Both the position numbers and the translations under genes were made by a program. DNA of 56,331 bases from an uncultured Eubacteriales bacterium (GTDB taxonomy: Bacteria; Bacillota; Clostridia; Oscillospirales; Acutalibacteraceae), in assembly GCA_934457095.1 (NCBI GenBank), contig CAKSHJ010000011.1, positions 1-56,331 on the forward strand, read 5' to 3'. Positions 32,828-39,328 of this stretch are shown piece by piece. The number at the start of each line of letters is the position of its first letter. Within the stretch, counting starts at the first letter, position 1. The notes beneath the pieces are model-generated. The model searched no databases, was not told the origin of the DNA, and worked only from the letters and a program-made list of their open reading frames with translations.

Positions 32828-33277
32828 TCAGCATTCTTTCATGCGCATAATAATCTGGTCGTATTCTACCATGTCTTCATTTTTGACCAGTATTTCCGTA
32901 ATCTCTCCCGTACACGGCGCTTTAATTTCATTCATCATTTTCATCGCCTCGATGATGCACAGCGTTTGCCCTTTTTGCACTTTGTCGCCTACCTGTACAT
33001 AGGCCGCGGCTTCCGGTGAGGCCGCGCTGTAAAATACTCCTACTACCGGAGATTTGACCGGCGTGCCTTGCTGTGCCGCTGCGGTACAGGATTCCTGTGC
33101 GGGCGCCGCGGGCGTTGCGCTTGAAATTGGATTTGCCGGCACGGCCGCTGCGGCTGTTAAATTGGCCGGGGGCTGTTTTTGCAGCTTGACTTTTACATCT
33201 TGTATTTCCAGCGATAGCTTGTAAATATCCGAAGAGGCAAATTCTTTCATCAAGTCTTTGATTTCCTGCAAATTCAT
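32828..33277 (-). CDS. accB: Biotin carboxyl carrier protein
   Basis: A 149-aa carrier with an N-terminal helical part, an Ala/Pro-rich linker (about residues 40-75) and a C-terminal biotinyl domain whose CIIEAMKMMNEIKAP contains the biotinylated lysine in the invariant AMKM. First gene of the acc-fab operon. Biotin is attached by BirA, whose operator type appears at bioY in this window. Confidence 0.97.
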   Translation of the reverse strand: MNLQEIKDLMKEFASSDIYKLSLEIQDVKVKLQKQPPANLTAAAAVPANPISSATPAAPAQESCTAAAQQGTPVKSPVVGVFYSAASPEAAAYVQVGDKVQKGQTLCIIEAMKMMNEIKAPCTGEITEILVKNEDMVEYDQIIMRMKEC

Positions 33278-33360
33278 AGACGATGTACTCCTTTAAATCT
33301 TAAAACAAATTTTATTTCTCTTTCATTGCGCAAGAAAATTTCTATTCTTATGTAACCTAT

Positions 33361-33389
33361 ATTATAATGGATTTGCCATATAAAGTAAA
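33361..33389 (-). promoter_or_regulatory. Predicted promoter of the acc-fab operon
   Basis: Minus-strand TTTACT (33384-33389), 17 bases, TATAAT (33361-33366), about 80 bases upstream of accB. No clear FapR or FabT box overlaps it. Confidence 0.6.
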
Positions 33390-33888
33390 CACTTATCCGT
33401 GGTAAAATTCCAATCAAATTGTAAACATTCTATAAAATAACCCTCCTCTTTTTCCCCTATATCCTGCTTTTTCCTTTTTCTCCGTTTTCTGTGTAAATAT
33501 TTTTAAATTCTTGCTTTCTCTCCCAACGTTGCTTATATATCTATGTAACACAATATCTATTGTTGTTTCACCATAAAATTCCATTTTCTCCCTATATTCT
33601 GCATAATTTCTTTTATTTTTCCCTTATTGTTCACACAGTTGTCACATACACCGCCTATACTGAAAGTGTGCTTAACAGCAACAACTTTTTTCATACTTCT
33701 TTTCATTCCTTTTTTGTGCCAATACAATATATTGTATTGGCGATATTGTATATGATGCCTCTTTTTTAAGAGGGTTCATATAAATTATTTCTTTTTCATA
33801 TTTTTCTCCTTTTTGCCCTGTCAATCTTATTTGACAGGGCTCTCCCTTTTTACTCGCTTTTTGTTTTACATATATGCGCTTTCATACC
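33390..33888. other. Gene-free T-rich region between accB and the lysis cassette
   Basis: No convincing gene on either strand. It contains two structural elements: a perfect 22-bp palindrome at 33719-33740, and a perfect 10-bp-arm hairpin at 33815-33840 (GCCCTGTCAA/TTGACAGGGC, six-base loop) with only a weak T tract after it. No repeat shared with the right side of the phage-like region was found. Confidence 0.5.
33719..33740. repeat. Perfect 22-bp palindrome
   Basis: Arms CCAATACAATA and TATTGTATTGG with no loop. The form suggests a dimeric regulator operator rather than an RNA hairpin. A partly similar element (CACAATATCTATTGTTG) lies near 33550. Confidence 0.6.
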
Positions 33889-33890
33889 GC

Positions 33891-33937
33891 AAAAAACCGC
33901 CTGCTTTCACCTTAAAAGTGAATCACAGGCGGTTTGC
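33891..33937 (-). terminator. Terminator of the lysis cassette
   Basis: On the minus strand AACCGCCTG (33926-33934) pairs with CAGGCGGTT (33895-33903), an inner TTCAC/GTGAA stem lies between, and TTTTTT follows. Confidence 0.8.
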
Positions 33938-33944
33938 CGTTATA

Positions 33945-34256
33945 TTAATGTTCCGTATTGTTTTCGGAGCCGCTCTTTAACTGGCGGAAAATTTGATTGG
34001 CATAAACGCTGGCTCCCGCGGTAAGTATTCCCTGTGTAATTGCTGTGAAAATTGCGGTTGCCACGGCCTGTGCCGAGGAAAACACATCGCTTGCCAAGGT
34101 GTAAATTACCGCAAGCACAATGCCGGCTATCCCCAGCGAAAGCGGTATCAGCTTGTCTGAAATCCAGGTTGTATGCTTAAGTCCAATACCAATCAGGTAT
34201 AGCACCGGTATTAATATGAGCAGTTCCGGTTTGATGTATTCTGTGAAATATTCCAT
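33945..34256 (-). CDS. Phage-type holin
   Basis: A 103-aa protein with two or three hydrophobic helices (LLILIPVLYLIGIGL, LIPLSLGIAGIVLAVIYTL and a third weaker one around residues 65-90) and a short charged tail. Size, topology and position after the endolysin and XhlA-like genes match phage holins of Gram-positive hosts, similar in style to the A118 holin family. It would permeabilise the membrane so that the endolysin reaches the wall. Terminal gene of the cassette. Confidence 0.75.
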   Translation of the reverse strand: MEYFTEYIKPELLILIPVLYLIGIGLKHTTWISDKLIPLSLGIAGIVLAVIYTLASDVFSSAQAVATAIFTAITQGILTAGASVYANQIFRQLKSGSENNTEH

Positions 34257-34268
34257 AAATAAGCTCCT

Positions 34269-34559
34269 TTATTTTAAAATTTGTGTGAATACAGCCGCCA
34301 CCAAACCCGAAGCAATCGCTCCCAAGGCCGCGGCTATCAGCTTGTCCCACCACTGGGTCGGGCGTTGCGTAACCCTCTCCACCTTTTGCTGAATGTCCTC
34401 AACATGCTCCTTAATGTTGTCCACTTTGCCGTCTACCTTGGCAATGGCCAGCGTTAAGGTGCGCAGGTCTTTTATTTCCCGCTCCAACGCGTTGATGCGT
34501 TTATGCGCTGCCGAAGAAGCGTCCAGCGCCTTGCCCAGCGTCAATTTATACTCTTCCAT
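34269..34559 (-). CDS. XhlA-like haemolysin/holin-associated protein
   Basis: A 96-aa protein with an N-terminal coiled coil (about residues 15-65, heptads through INALEREIKDLRTLTLAIAKVDGKVDNIKEHV) and a C-terminal membrane helix (LIAAALGAIASGLVAAVFT). This is the layout of phage XhlA/hemolysin XhlA proteins, which help holins lyse Bacillus and Clostridium. The ATG at 34557-34559 has GCGGAG upstream; longer upstream reading frames overlap the endolysin and are unlikely. Confidence 0.7.
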   Translation of the reverse strand: MEEYKLTLGKALDASSAAHKRINALEREIKDLRTLTLAIAKVDGKVDNIKEHVEDIQQKVERVTQRPTQWWDKLIAAALGAIASGLVAAVFTQILK

Positions 34560-34570
34560 ATTCGGCTCCG

Positions 34571-35497
34571 CTACGGCAAGTACAGTACCTGACCCGGATG
34601 AATGATGTCTTCCGTCAGGTGATTGCGGTCTTTCAGCTCGGCGTAGCGCGCTCCGTTGCCCAATTGTGCCTGCGCAATTCCCCAAAGGGTGTCTCCCGCC
34701 TGCACGGTATAGGTGCGCGCTGTATGCTCCGTTACCTGCAGAACCTGCCCGGCATATATGACATTCGGGTCCGTAATGCCGTTGATTTCCGCTAACTTCT
34801 GATAGGTCGTGCCGTATTTTTCTGCAATTTTACTCAAGGTATCGCCGCTCTGTACCGTATAAGTATTGCCGTTTGCTTGAAGCGGTACTTCGGGCACAGA
34901 GCCGGTATAGTCTTTATAGCAACGGTTCATATCCACCGTATTTGCGGTAATGCCGGCTAATTTCCCTTTGCTGGTATACTGCCACATGGTATAGCTGCCT
35001 GTATAATCACAGCGCGTATTGTACTGCGCCAACCATACATCTATACCGGCTTTGTCAATTTGCGGCATGTCAATATAGTGCGTTGCCCAATTTAAATTTG
35101 TATACAGCATGGGTATGTAACCGGCTTGCCTTATTTTTTGGCAGAATGCAAGCGCCATTTCCGTACAAATCTTCTTGCCAAGCGCCGCTTGACTCTTCTC
35201 CTCCATATCAAACGCGATTGGATACTGCGGCTTGCTCCCTGCAAGAATCTCCAGACAAAATGCTGCCTCACGCTGCGCCTGCTCGGGGTTATGAGCGTAA
35301 GAATAATGGTAAAATCCATACGGTATGCCCATGTTTTTACAGCCGTTTAAATTGTTGTAAAATTGCTTGTCGATCTGGTTTGCGGCTTTTATGCCGTAGC
35401 CGGTGCGTAGCATGACTCCGGCTATTCCTGTATTTTTCACCTTTTGCCAGTCTATTTTCCCCTGGTGCTCACTAACGTCAATTACTGTTTTTTTCAT
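34571..35497 (-). CDS. Endolysin: GH25 lysozyme with two LysM domains
   Basis: A 308-aa wall hydrolase. Residues 1-195 form a GH25 muramidase: TVIDVSEHQGKIDW (catalytic Asp on strand 1), YGFYHYSYA, YPIAFDMEEKS (catalytic Asp-x-Glu) and DVWLAQYNTRCDYTG. Two LysM repeats follow, each beginning YTVQSGDTLSKIA or YTVQAGDTLWGIA, giving peptidoglycan binding. There is no signal peptide, as expected for a holin-dependent phage lysin. GGGAGGAG precedes the ATG at 35497. Confidence 0.92.
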   Translation of the reverse strand: MKKTVIDVSEHQGKIDWQKVKNTGIAGVMLRTGYGIKAANQIDKQFYNNLNGCKNMGIPYGFYHYSYAHNPEQAQREAAFCLEILAGSKPQYPIAFDMEEKSQAALGKKICTEMALAFCQKIRQAGYIPMLYTNLNWATHYIDMPQIDKAGIDVWLAQYNTRCDYTGSYTMWQYTSKGKLAGITANTVDMNRCYKDYTGSVPEVPLQANGNTYTVQSGDTLSKIAEKYGTTYQKLAEINGITDPNVIYAGQVLQVTEHTARTYTVQAGDTLWGIAQAQLGNGARYAELKDRNHLTEDIIHPGQVLYLP

Positions 35498-35520
35498 GAA
35501 CCGACTCCTCCCTTTACTTT

Positions 35521-35706
35521 TTATCTCATACACCACGATTGCCGTTCCCGTTTTTGCGCAAGATAGGGCGTACCCTTATGCCGGTAGCAATCCTGCGGCC
35601 GAATTTTCCGCATTTTTCCGGTGTCGATTAAATAATGACAGCAGTAATCGTCCATAAACCTGTTTTGGGATAGGCTTCTGTAATAATAACAGCCAATGCA
35701 TTTCAT
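35521..35706 (-). CDS. Small Cys-rich phage-type protein
   Basis: A 61-aa protein starting MKCIGCYYYRSL with five Cys and three His (two CxxC/CC pairs), suggesting a zinc-binding fold. I cannot name a family, though short Cys-rich proteins of this kind are frequent next to clostridial phage lysis genes. GAGAG lies before the ATG at 35706. It lies 23 bases before the endolysin start. Confidence 0.55.
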   Translation of the reverse strand: MKCIGCYYYRSLSQNRFMDDYCCHYLIDTGKMRKIRPQDCYRHKGTPYLAQKRERQSWCMR

Positions 35707-35732
35707 AGAATATTCTCTCCTTATTTCAGCGC

Positions 35733-35924
35733 TTAAAGTATGTGTATTTCTTCCGGCTCTTGAACCCAATTGCCGCTAAAATACCACTCCTCCAGCATCT
35801 CTAAAAATTCCTGTGTTTCCTCTGTGGTGCAAACCACTCGTATACCGCAATGCTTTAAAGCATAATCTATCGCCTCCTGTTGTTTTACGGTCAGACCCTG
35901 ATTGTGGCAAATACCCACATACAT
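35733..35924 (-). CDS. Small hypothetical protein of the lysis cassette
   Basis: A 63-aa protein, acidic, no membrane segment (VKQQEAIDYALKHCGIRVV, then a Glu-rich end). No family recognised. Tight spacing (three bases after the 97-aa gene) supports cotranscription with the lysis genes. Confidence 0.5.
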   Translation of the reverse strand: MYVGICHNQGLTVKQQEAIDYALKHCGIRVVCTTEETQEFLEMLEEWYFSGNWVQEPEEIHIL

Positions 35925-35927
35925 ATG

Positions 35928-36221
35928 TTACGCTTCCCCTCCCTTTAGTTGGTAAAAGCGTACCCCGCAAAAGGTAAAGGCTGCCTCCAGCGGATAATCC
36001 GCATTGCCCGACCACTGCGTGGTAACGCTCTGTCCGGCAGCCTGTGCCAACGCTTCAATGCCGCAAAACACCTGTACGCCACCCAGCAGCACATTGCAAA
36101 ATTCCACCGTGCCGTTGCCGTTTGCCAGCATTTGTGTTTCGTAAAACAAATTCACCGCACGGTATAAAAAATCCACATGACTTTGCCGATTTGTCGCAAG
36201 TTGCGACTGTTCCGTGTTCAC
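35928..36221 (-). CDS. Hypothetical protein, first gene of the lysis cassette
   Basis: A 97-aa protein beginning at a GTG with AAAGGAGG upstream. The sequence is mixed alpha/beta with no signal or membrane segment; no family recognised, but composition and position resemble small phage-tail-adjacent proteins. It is the promoter-proximal gene of the leftward cassette and is preceded by a leader of about 400 bases. Confidence 0.5.
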   Translation of the reverse strand: MNTEQSQLATNRQSHVDFLYRAVNLFYETQMLANGNGTVEFCNVLLGGVQVFCGIEALAQAAGQSVTTQWSGNADYPLEAAFTFCGVRFYQLKGGEA

Positions 36222-36568
36222 TGTAAGTTCCTCCTTTTTCTGCGATTTTACTCGAAATTGCTACAAAGTCCGATTAATTGGACAAACTTTCTGCTATACT
36301 ATTGCTGTAGCAGAAATAAAATCATTCTGCTGCCGGCCGTTTTGCATGCACAGTCTTTGCCCGAACGCAAGCGTTGAACAAGCTTATCGCAGTTTTTTGC
36401 CGCCTTGTCTTTCACTGACATACTCCGGCGCTTGCGTTATTTTGGGGTTGCAAAATGCATTTTGCTTTGCATATCCTATTTTTTACGCCTTTTAGGTGAA
36501 TAAAATTCACCTAAAAGTGCAATCCCCTATCCCACCAATTCTTCCCGGAGATTTGCCTGCTAATTGAA
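36222..36568. other. Non-coding leader of the lysis cassette with three dyads
   Basis: No gene is visible. Dyads are an imperfect one at 36288-36316 (TTTCTGCTA/TAGCAGAAA, 11-base loop), a perfect 16-bp palindrome at 36450-36465 (GCAAAATGCATTTTGC), and a perfect 12-bp-arm hairpin at 36489-36517 (CTTTTAGGTGAA/TTCACCTAAAAG, five-base loop). None has a good T tract. Confidence 0.55.
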
Positions 36569-36597
36569 TTGACAATTACATAGTTCTGTAATATACT
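36569..36597 (+). promoter_or_regulatory. Promoter with operator O1 in its spacer
   Basis: TTGACA (36569-36574), 17 bases, TATACT (36592-36597), pointing toward the repressor gene. The spacer is occupied by operator O1. Confidence 0.65.
36575..36592. promoter_or_regulatory. Operator O1
   Basis: ATTACATAGTTCTGTAAT, close to the inferred dyad ATTACAGAATTCTGTAAT shared by four sites here. Confidence 0.65.
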
Positions 36598-36617
36598 AAA
36601 GGTGCTAATGAAAGAAT

Positions 36618-36635
36618 ATTTCAGAACTCTGTCGG
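36618..36635. promoter_or_regulatory. Operator O2
   Basis: ATTTCAGAACTCTGTCGG, the weakest of the four copies, just downstream of the -10 of the leftward promoter, where a bound repressor would block transcription. Confidence 0.5.
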
Positions 36636-36644
36636 ACAATCTCT

Positions 36645-36673
36645 ATTGTATAACAGAATTCTGAAATAGTCAA
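36645..36673 (-). promoter_or_regulatory. Leftward promoter toward the lysis cassette
   Basis: Minus-strand TTGACT (36668-36673), 17 bases, TACAAT (36645-36650), with operator O3 filling the spacer. Confidence 0.65.
36650..36667. promoter_or_regulatory. Operator O3
   Basis: ATAACAGAATTCTGAAAT, two differences from the inferred consensus, inside the leftward promoter. Confidence 0.65.
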
Positions 36674-36680
36674 TACTTTT

Positions 36681-36709
36681 TTGTCAAATATTGCAGCTTT
36701 CTGTAATAT
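36681..36709 (+). promoter_or_regulatory. Repressor promoter with operator O4
   Basis: TTGTCA (36681-36686), 17 bases, TAATAT (36704-36709). O4 (36690-36707, ATTGCAGCTTTCTGTAAT) overlaps the spacer and -10. The repressor ATG is about 30 bases downstream. Confidence 0.65.
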
Positions 36710-36740
36710 TTGTGTAAAGCACCCAAAGGAGTTATCGACT

Positions 36741-37109
36741 ATGACAGATATGTACAGCAGAATCGAAGAATTATGCAAGAAAAATCACACCAATATTACC
36801 GCCATGTGCCGCGCTTTGGAAATCAATCGCAGCACCCTATCCGAACTCAAATCTGGTCGTACCAAAACCCTGTCCTCCCGGCTTACTGCGCAAATTGCCT
36901 CCTATTTTCATGTTAGCGCGGAGTATTTGCTGGGTGAAGTAACGCAAAAAAATAATCCCGCGGCCTCTGACAAGGAGTTCTCCTTTGATGATTTTACCTA
37001 CGCTATGCATGATGAAGGGAAAAAACTCAGTCAGGAAAATAAGGCCAAATTGTTGGAGATGGCTAAATTTTTTGTGCAGCAGCAGGAGATGGACGAAAAA
37101 AGAAAGTGA
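36741..37109 (+). CDS. XRE-family transcriptional repressor
   Basis: A 122-aa Cro/CI-type regulator. The helix-turn-helix lies at about residues 8-62: NITAMCRALEINRSTLSELKSGRTKTLSSRLTAQIASYFHVSAEYLLG. The C-terminal 60 residues form a charged helical part of the kind cleaved by ImmA proteases in ImmR-type repressors. The ATG has AAAGGAG upstream. It is adjacent to four similar operators, so it probably represses the leftward lysis promoter and itself. The ImmA-like gene follows after seven bases. Confidence 0.88.
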   Translation: MTDMYSRIEELCKKNHTNITAMCRALEINRSTLSELKSGRTKTLSSRLTAQIASYFHVSAEYLLGEVTQKNNPAASDKEFSFDDFTYAMHDEGKKLSQENKAKLLEMAKFFVQQQEMDEKRK

Positions 37110-37116
37110 TGTTGCC

Positions 37117-37533
37117 ATGAAAAGGTTATTTAAAATTTATGAGGAGCTTTATAACGCCGGAGTTAAGGTATACAGCTATCGTTTGCATGATGTACCTGCC
37201 GTTACCATAGAAGCTAACCGCAAGTATGCCATATTTTTTAACCCGGACTCCATTGATTCACTGGCAGACGAAACCTGTTTGGTGGCGCATGAGGCCGGTC
37301 ATATTATGACGGGCACCACCCACAGAGTAAATAGTCCGTGCCAGCTGATTGCTCAGCATGAGGAAAAAGCCAATCGTTGGGCTATTGTGCATGTTATTCC
37401 CTATGCGGAATATACCGCAGCTCTGCATAATGGCATTTGTGAGGTGTGGGACTTGGCCGAGCATTTTGGCGTAACCGAAGTATTTATGCGCAAGGCCATT
37501 GCCTACTACCAAATGCAGGAGCAAACCAATTAA
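37117..37533 (+). CDS. ImmA/IrrE-family metallopeptidase
   Basis: A 138-aa zinc peptidase. CLVAHEAGHIMTGTTHRV carries the HExxH motif and EEKANRWAI the third-ligand glutamate, the usual ImmA/IrrE pattern. Such proteins cleave or inactivate the neighbouring XRE repressor on a cellular signal, as ImmA-ImmR does in ICEBs1 and several prophages. The ATG at 37117 is seven bases after the repressor gene. The small size is normal for phage ImmA proteins. Confidence 0.88.
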   Translation: MKRLFKIYEELYNAGVKVYSYRLHDVPAVTIEANRKYAIFFNPDSIDSLADETCLVAHEAGHIMTGTTHRVNSPCQLIAQHEEKANRWAIVHVIPYAEYTAALHNGICEVWDLAEHFGVTEVFMRKAIAYYQMQEQTN

Positions 37534-37559
37534 CCATCTTACAAAAATGTATGCACAGC

Positions 37560-37589
37560 GCCCGACATAACCTTTTTTGCGGGCTTTTC
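37560..37589 (+). terminator. Terminator after the ImmA-like gene
   Basis: GCCCG (37560-37564) pairs with CGGGC (37580-37584), followed by TTTTCTT; the next promoter -35 begins in the T tract. Confidence 0.55.
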
Positions 37590-37625
37590 TTGAAAACCTA
37601 CAAAAAATATGGTATCATAGGTTTA
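37590..37625 (+). promoter_or_regulatory. Promoter and candidate autoregulatory site of the Rrf2 gene
   Basis: TTGAAA (37590-37595), 17 bases, TATCAT (37613-37618). AACCTA (37595-37600) and TAGGTTTA (37618-37625) flank it as an inverted pair, and CATAGGTTTA recurs at the cysK operator. Confidence 0.55.
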
Positions 37626-37647
37626 TAAATCATAAAGGTGGGTCGGT

Positions 37648-38082
37648 ATGAAAATTTCTACCAAGGGGCGCTATGCTCTTTGTATGCTCTTAGATTTGGC
37701 GGAGCACCAAAATGACGGCTTTATTGCTCTAAAAGATATTGCGGAGCGACAAGCTATTTCTAAAAAATATTTAGAGCAGATTGTACCGATTTTAAATAAA
37801 TCCAATATTCTACGCACAAATCGCGGATTTCAAGGCGGTTATCGCCTTGCAAAAAGTCCCGCACAATATACCGTGGGTGAGATTTTGCGTTTAACTGAAA
37901 CCAATCTTTCTACCTCTGCCGTCGCCTCCGGCACTATTCTATGCGAGCGTAGTAGTGAAGCCGCTTTGTTGCCGGTTTGGCAAGGACTTCACCGCGCTGT
38001 AAACGACTATTTGGACGGTATTACCCTACAGGACATTTTGGACCGTCAAAAAGAGCAGTATATGAACGACTACGTTATATAG
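37648..38082 (+). CDS. Rrf2-family regulator, CymR-like
   Basis: A 144-aa winged-helix regulator. KISTKGRYALCMLLDLAEHQ opens the Rrf2 domain, QAISKKYLEQIVPILNKSNILRTNRGFQGGYRLAKSP is the recognition helix and wing. Only one Cys lies in the region where IscR carries its three Fe-S ligands, so a cluster is unlikely and the CymR (cysteine metabolism repressor) branch fits better. CymR acts together with CysK, and cysK is the convergent neighbour sharing an operator element. Confidence 0.85.
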   Translation: MKISTKGRYALCMLLDLAEHQNDGFIALKDIAERQAISKKYLEQIVPILNKSNILRTNRGFQGGYRLAKSPAQYTVGEILRLTETNLSTSAVASGTILCERSSEAALLPVWQGLHRAVNDYLDGITLQDILDRQKEQYMNDYVI

Positions 38083-38085
38083 CAG

Positions 38086-38112
38086 CCTGCCATTTGGCAG
38101 GTTTTTTATTTT
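38086..38112 (+). terminator. Terminator of the Rrf2 gene
   Basis: CCTGCC/GGCAGG stem followed by TTTTTTATTTTT. Confidence 0.75.
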
Positions 38113-38121
38113 TACGCGCAT

Positions 38122-38156
38122 AAAAAAACGCCTGCTTTACATAGCAGACGTTTTTT
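38122..38156 (-). terminator. Terminator of cysK
   Basis: On the minus strand AAACGTCTGCT pairs with GCAGGCGTTT and T7 follows. Confidence 0.75.
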
Positions 38157-38159
38157 CTA

Positions 38160-39092
38160 TTATATCTCTGCAAACATAGGCGTGGACAAATATCGCTCAC
38201 CGGTATCAGGCAGGAGCGCTACAATCATTTTTCCCTTATTTTCGGGTCGTTTTGCAAGTTCAGTGGCGGCAAATACCGCCGCACCCGAAGAAATTCCTAC
38301 AAGTAAGCCTTCTTTTCTTGCCAAGATACGACCCGTTTCAAAAGCCTGTTCATTCTCCACGGTCATCACTTCATCGTAAATTTCGGTATTCAAGGTTTCC
38401 GGCACAAAACCCGCGCCAATCCCCTGAATTTTATGCGGACCCGGTGTTCCTTTCGTCAGTACAGGAGAACCAGCGGGTTCCAACGCAATGATTTGAATAT
38501 TCGGATTTTTACTCTTCAAATATTCCCCAACCCCCGAAACCGTACCACCGGTGCCTACACCTGCAACAAAAATATCCACCTTACCATCGGTGTCATTCCA
38601 AATTTCCGGACCGGTTGTGGCTCGGTGTATGGCCGGGTTTGCCATATTACTGAACTGACTGGGAACAAAGCTGTTCGGTATTTCTTTTGCAAGCTCCTGA
38701 GCTTTTGCAATAGCGCCTTTCATGGCTTTGGCACCTTCGGTTAGAACCAGTTCTGCGCCATACGCCTTGAGTAAATTACGGCGCTCTATACTCATGGTCT
38801 CGGGCATGGTTAAAATAATGCGGTAGCCTCGCGCAGCGGCTACTGCTGCAAGTCCAATGCCGGTATTGCCGCTGGTCGGCTCGATGATAACCGAATCCGG
38901 CTTTAATATGCCCCTTTCTTCAGCCTGGTCAATCATAGCTTTGGCAATGCGGTCTTTTACGCTGCCAGCAGGGTTAAAATATTCCAGCTTACCATAAATT
39001 TCGGCCTGTAAATTATGTTGCAAATTGTAGTTGCTCAGCTTTAACAACGGTGTATTTCCGATTAAATCTGTTATTTTTTCGTATATTTTCAT
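38160..39092 (-). CDS. cysK: Cysteine synthase A
   Basis: A 310-aa PLP enzyme making cysteine from O-acetylserine and sulfide. YFNPAGSVKDRIAKAMI holds the PLP lysine near residue 43, PTSGNTGIGLA the asparagine loop and GVGTGGTVSGVG the phosphate loop. KIYEKITDLIGNTPLLKL is the typical start, with GAGGAG before the ATG. Strongly CysK rather than CysM. Its promoter carries an Rrf2/CymR-like operator. Confidence 0.96.
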   Translation of the reverse strand: MKIYEKITDLIGNTPLLKLSNYNLQHNLQAEIYGKLEYFNPAGSVKDRIAKAMIDQAEERGILKPDSVIIEPTSGNTGIGLAAVAAARGYRIILTMPETMSIERRNLLKAYGAELVLTEGAKAMKGAIAKAQELAKEIPNSFVPSQFSNMANPAIHRATTGPEIWNDTDGKVDIFVAGVGTGGTVSGVGEYLKSKNPNIQIIALEPAGSPVLTKGTPGPHKIQGIGAGFVPETLNTEIYDEVMTVENEQAFETGRILARKEGLLVGISSGAAVFAATELAKRPENKGKMIVALLPDTGERYLSTPMFAEI

Positions 39093-39161
39093 AATGATTC
39101 GCTCCTCACTTGCCTTTGAATTTCATATATCAAACTGTAATAGACAATTCTGCTTATTACT

Positions 39162-39184
39162 AAACCTATGTGTTTTATAGGTTT
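39162..39184. promoter_or_regulatory. Inverted operator at the cysK promoter
   Basis: AAACCTA (39162-39168) and TAGGTTT (39178-39184) with a nine-base spacer, directly downstream of the -10 for leftward transcription, a position suited to repression. Confidence 0.6.
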
Positions 39185-39185
39185 T

Positions 39186-39214
39186 ATGTTACCACTATTT
39201 TTGGGTTTTGTCAA
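39186..39214 (-). promoter_or_regulatory. cysK promoter
   Basis: Minus-strand TTGACA (39209-39214), 17 bases, TAACAT (39186-39191). Confidence 0.6.
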
Positions 39215-39244
39215 GACCAAAATTAAAAATGCCGCCCATAATGC

Positions 39245-39273
39245 TTGACAAAATACCTGACTTCCATTATACT
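39245..39273 (+). promoter_or_regulatory. tcdA promoter
   Basis: TTGACA (39245-39250), 17 bases, TATACT (39268-39273). Confidence 0.65.
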
Positions 39274-39328
39274 CCTTATGGAATCAATCGGATAAAATTC
39301 CGAAATTTTTTCGCAGAGGAGACCGCTC

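Noticed and set aside
33278..33460. FapR or FabT operator at the acc-fab promoter
   Set aside because: Only a partial TTTGATT-like stretch is present; no convincing palindrome overlaps the promoter.
33600..33840. Small RNA gene ending at the 33815-33840 hairpin
   Set aside because: No promoter with acceptable spacing was found upstream and the T tract is interrupted.
33390..37660. Attachment-site direct repeats bounding the lysis region
   Set aside because: Reading the two flanks I found no shared repeat longer than chance, and no integrase is present.
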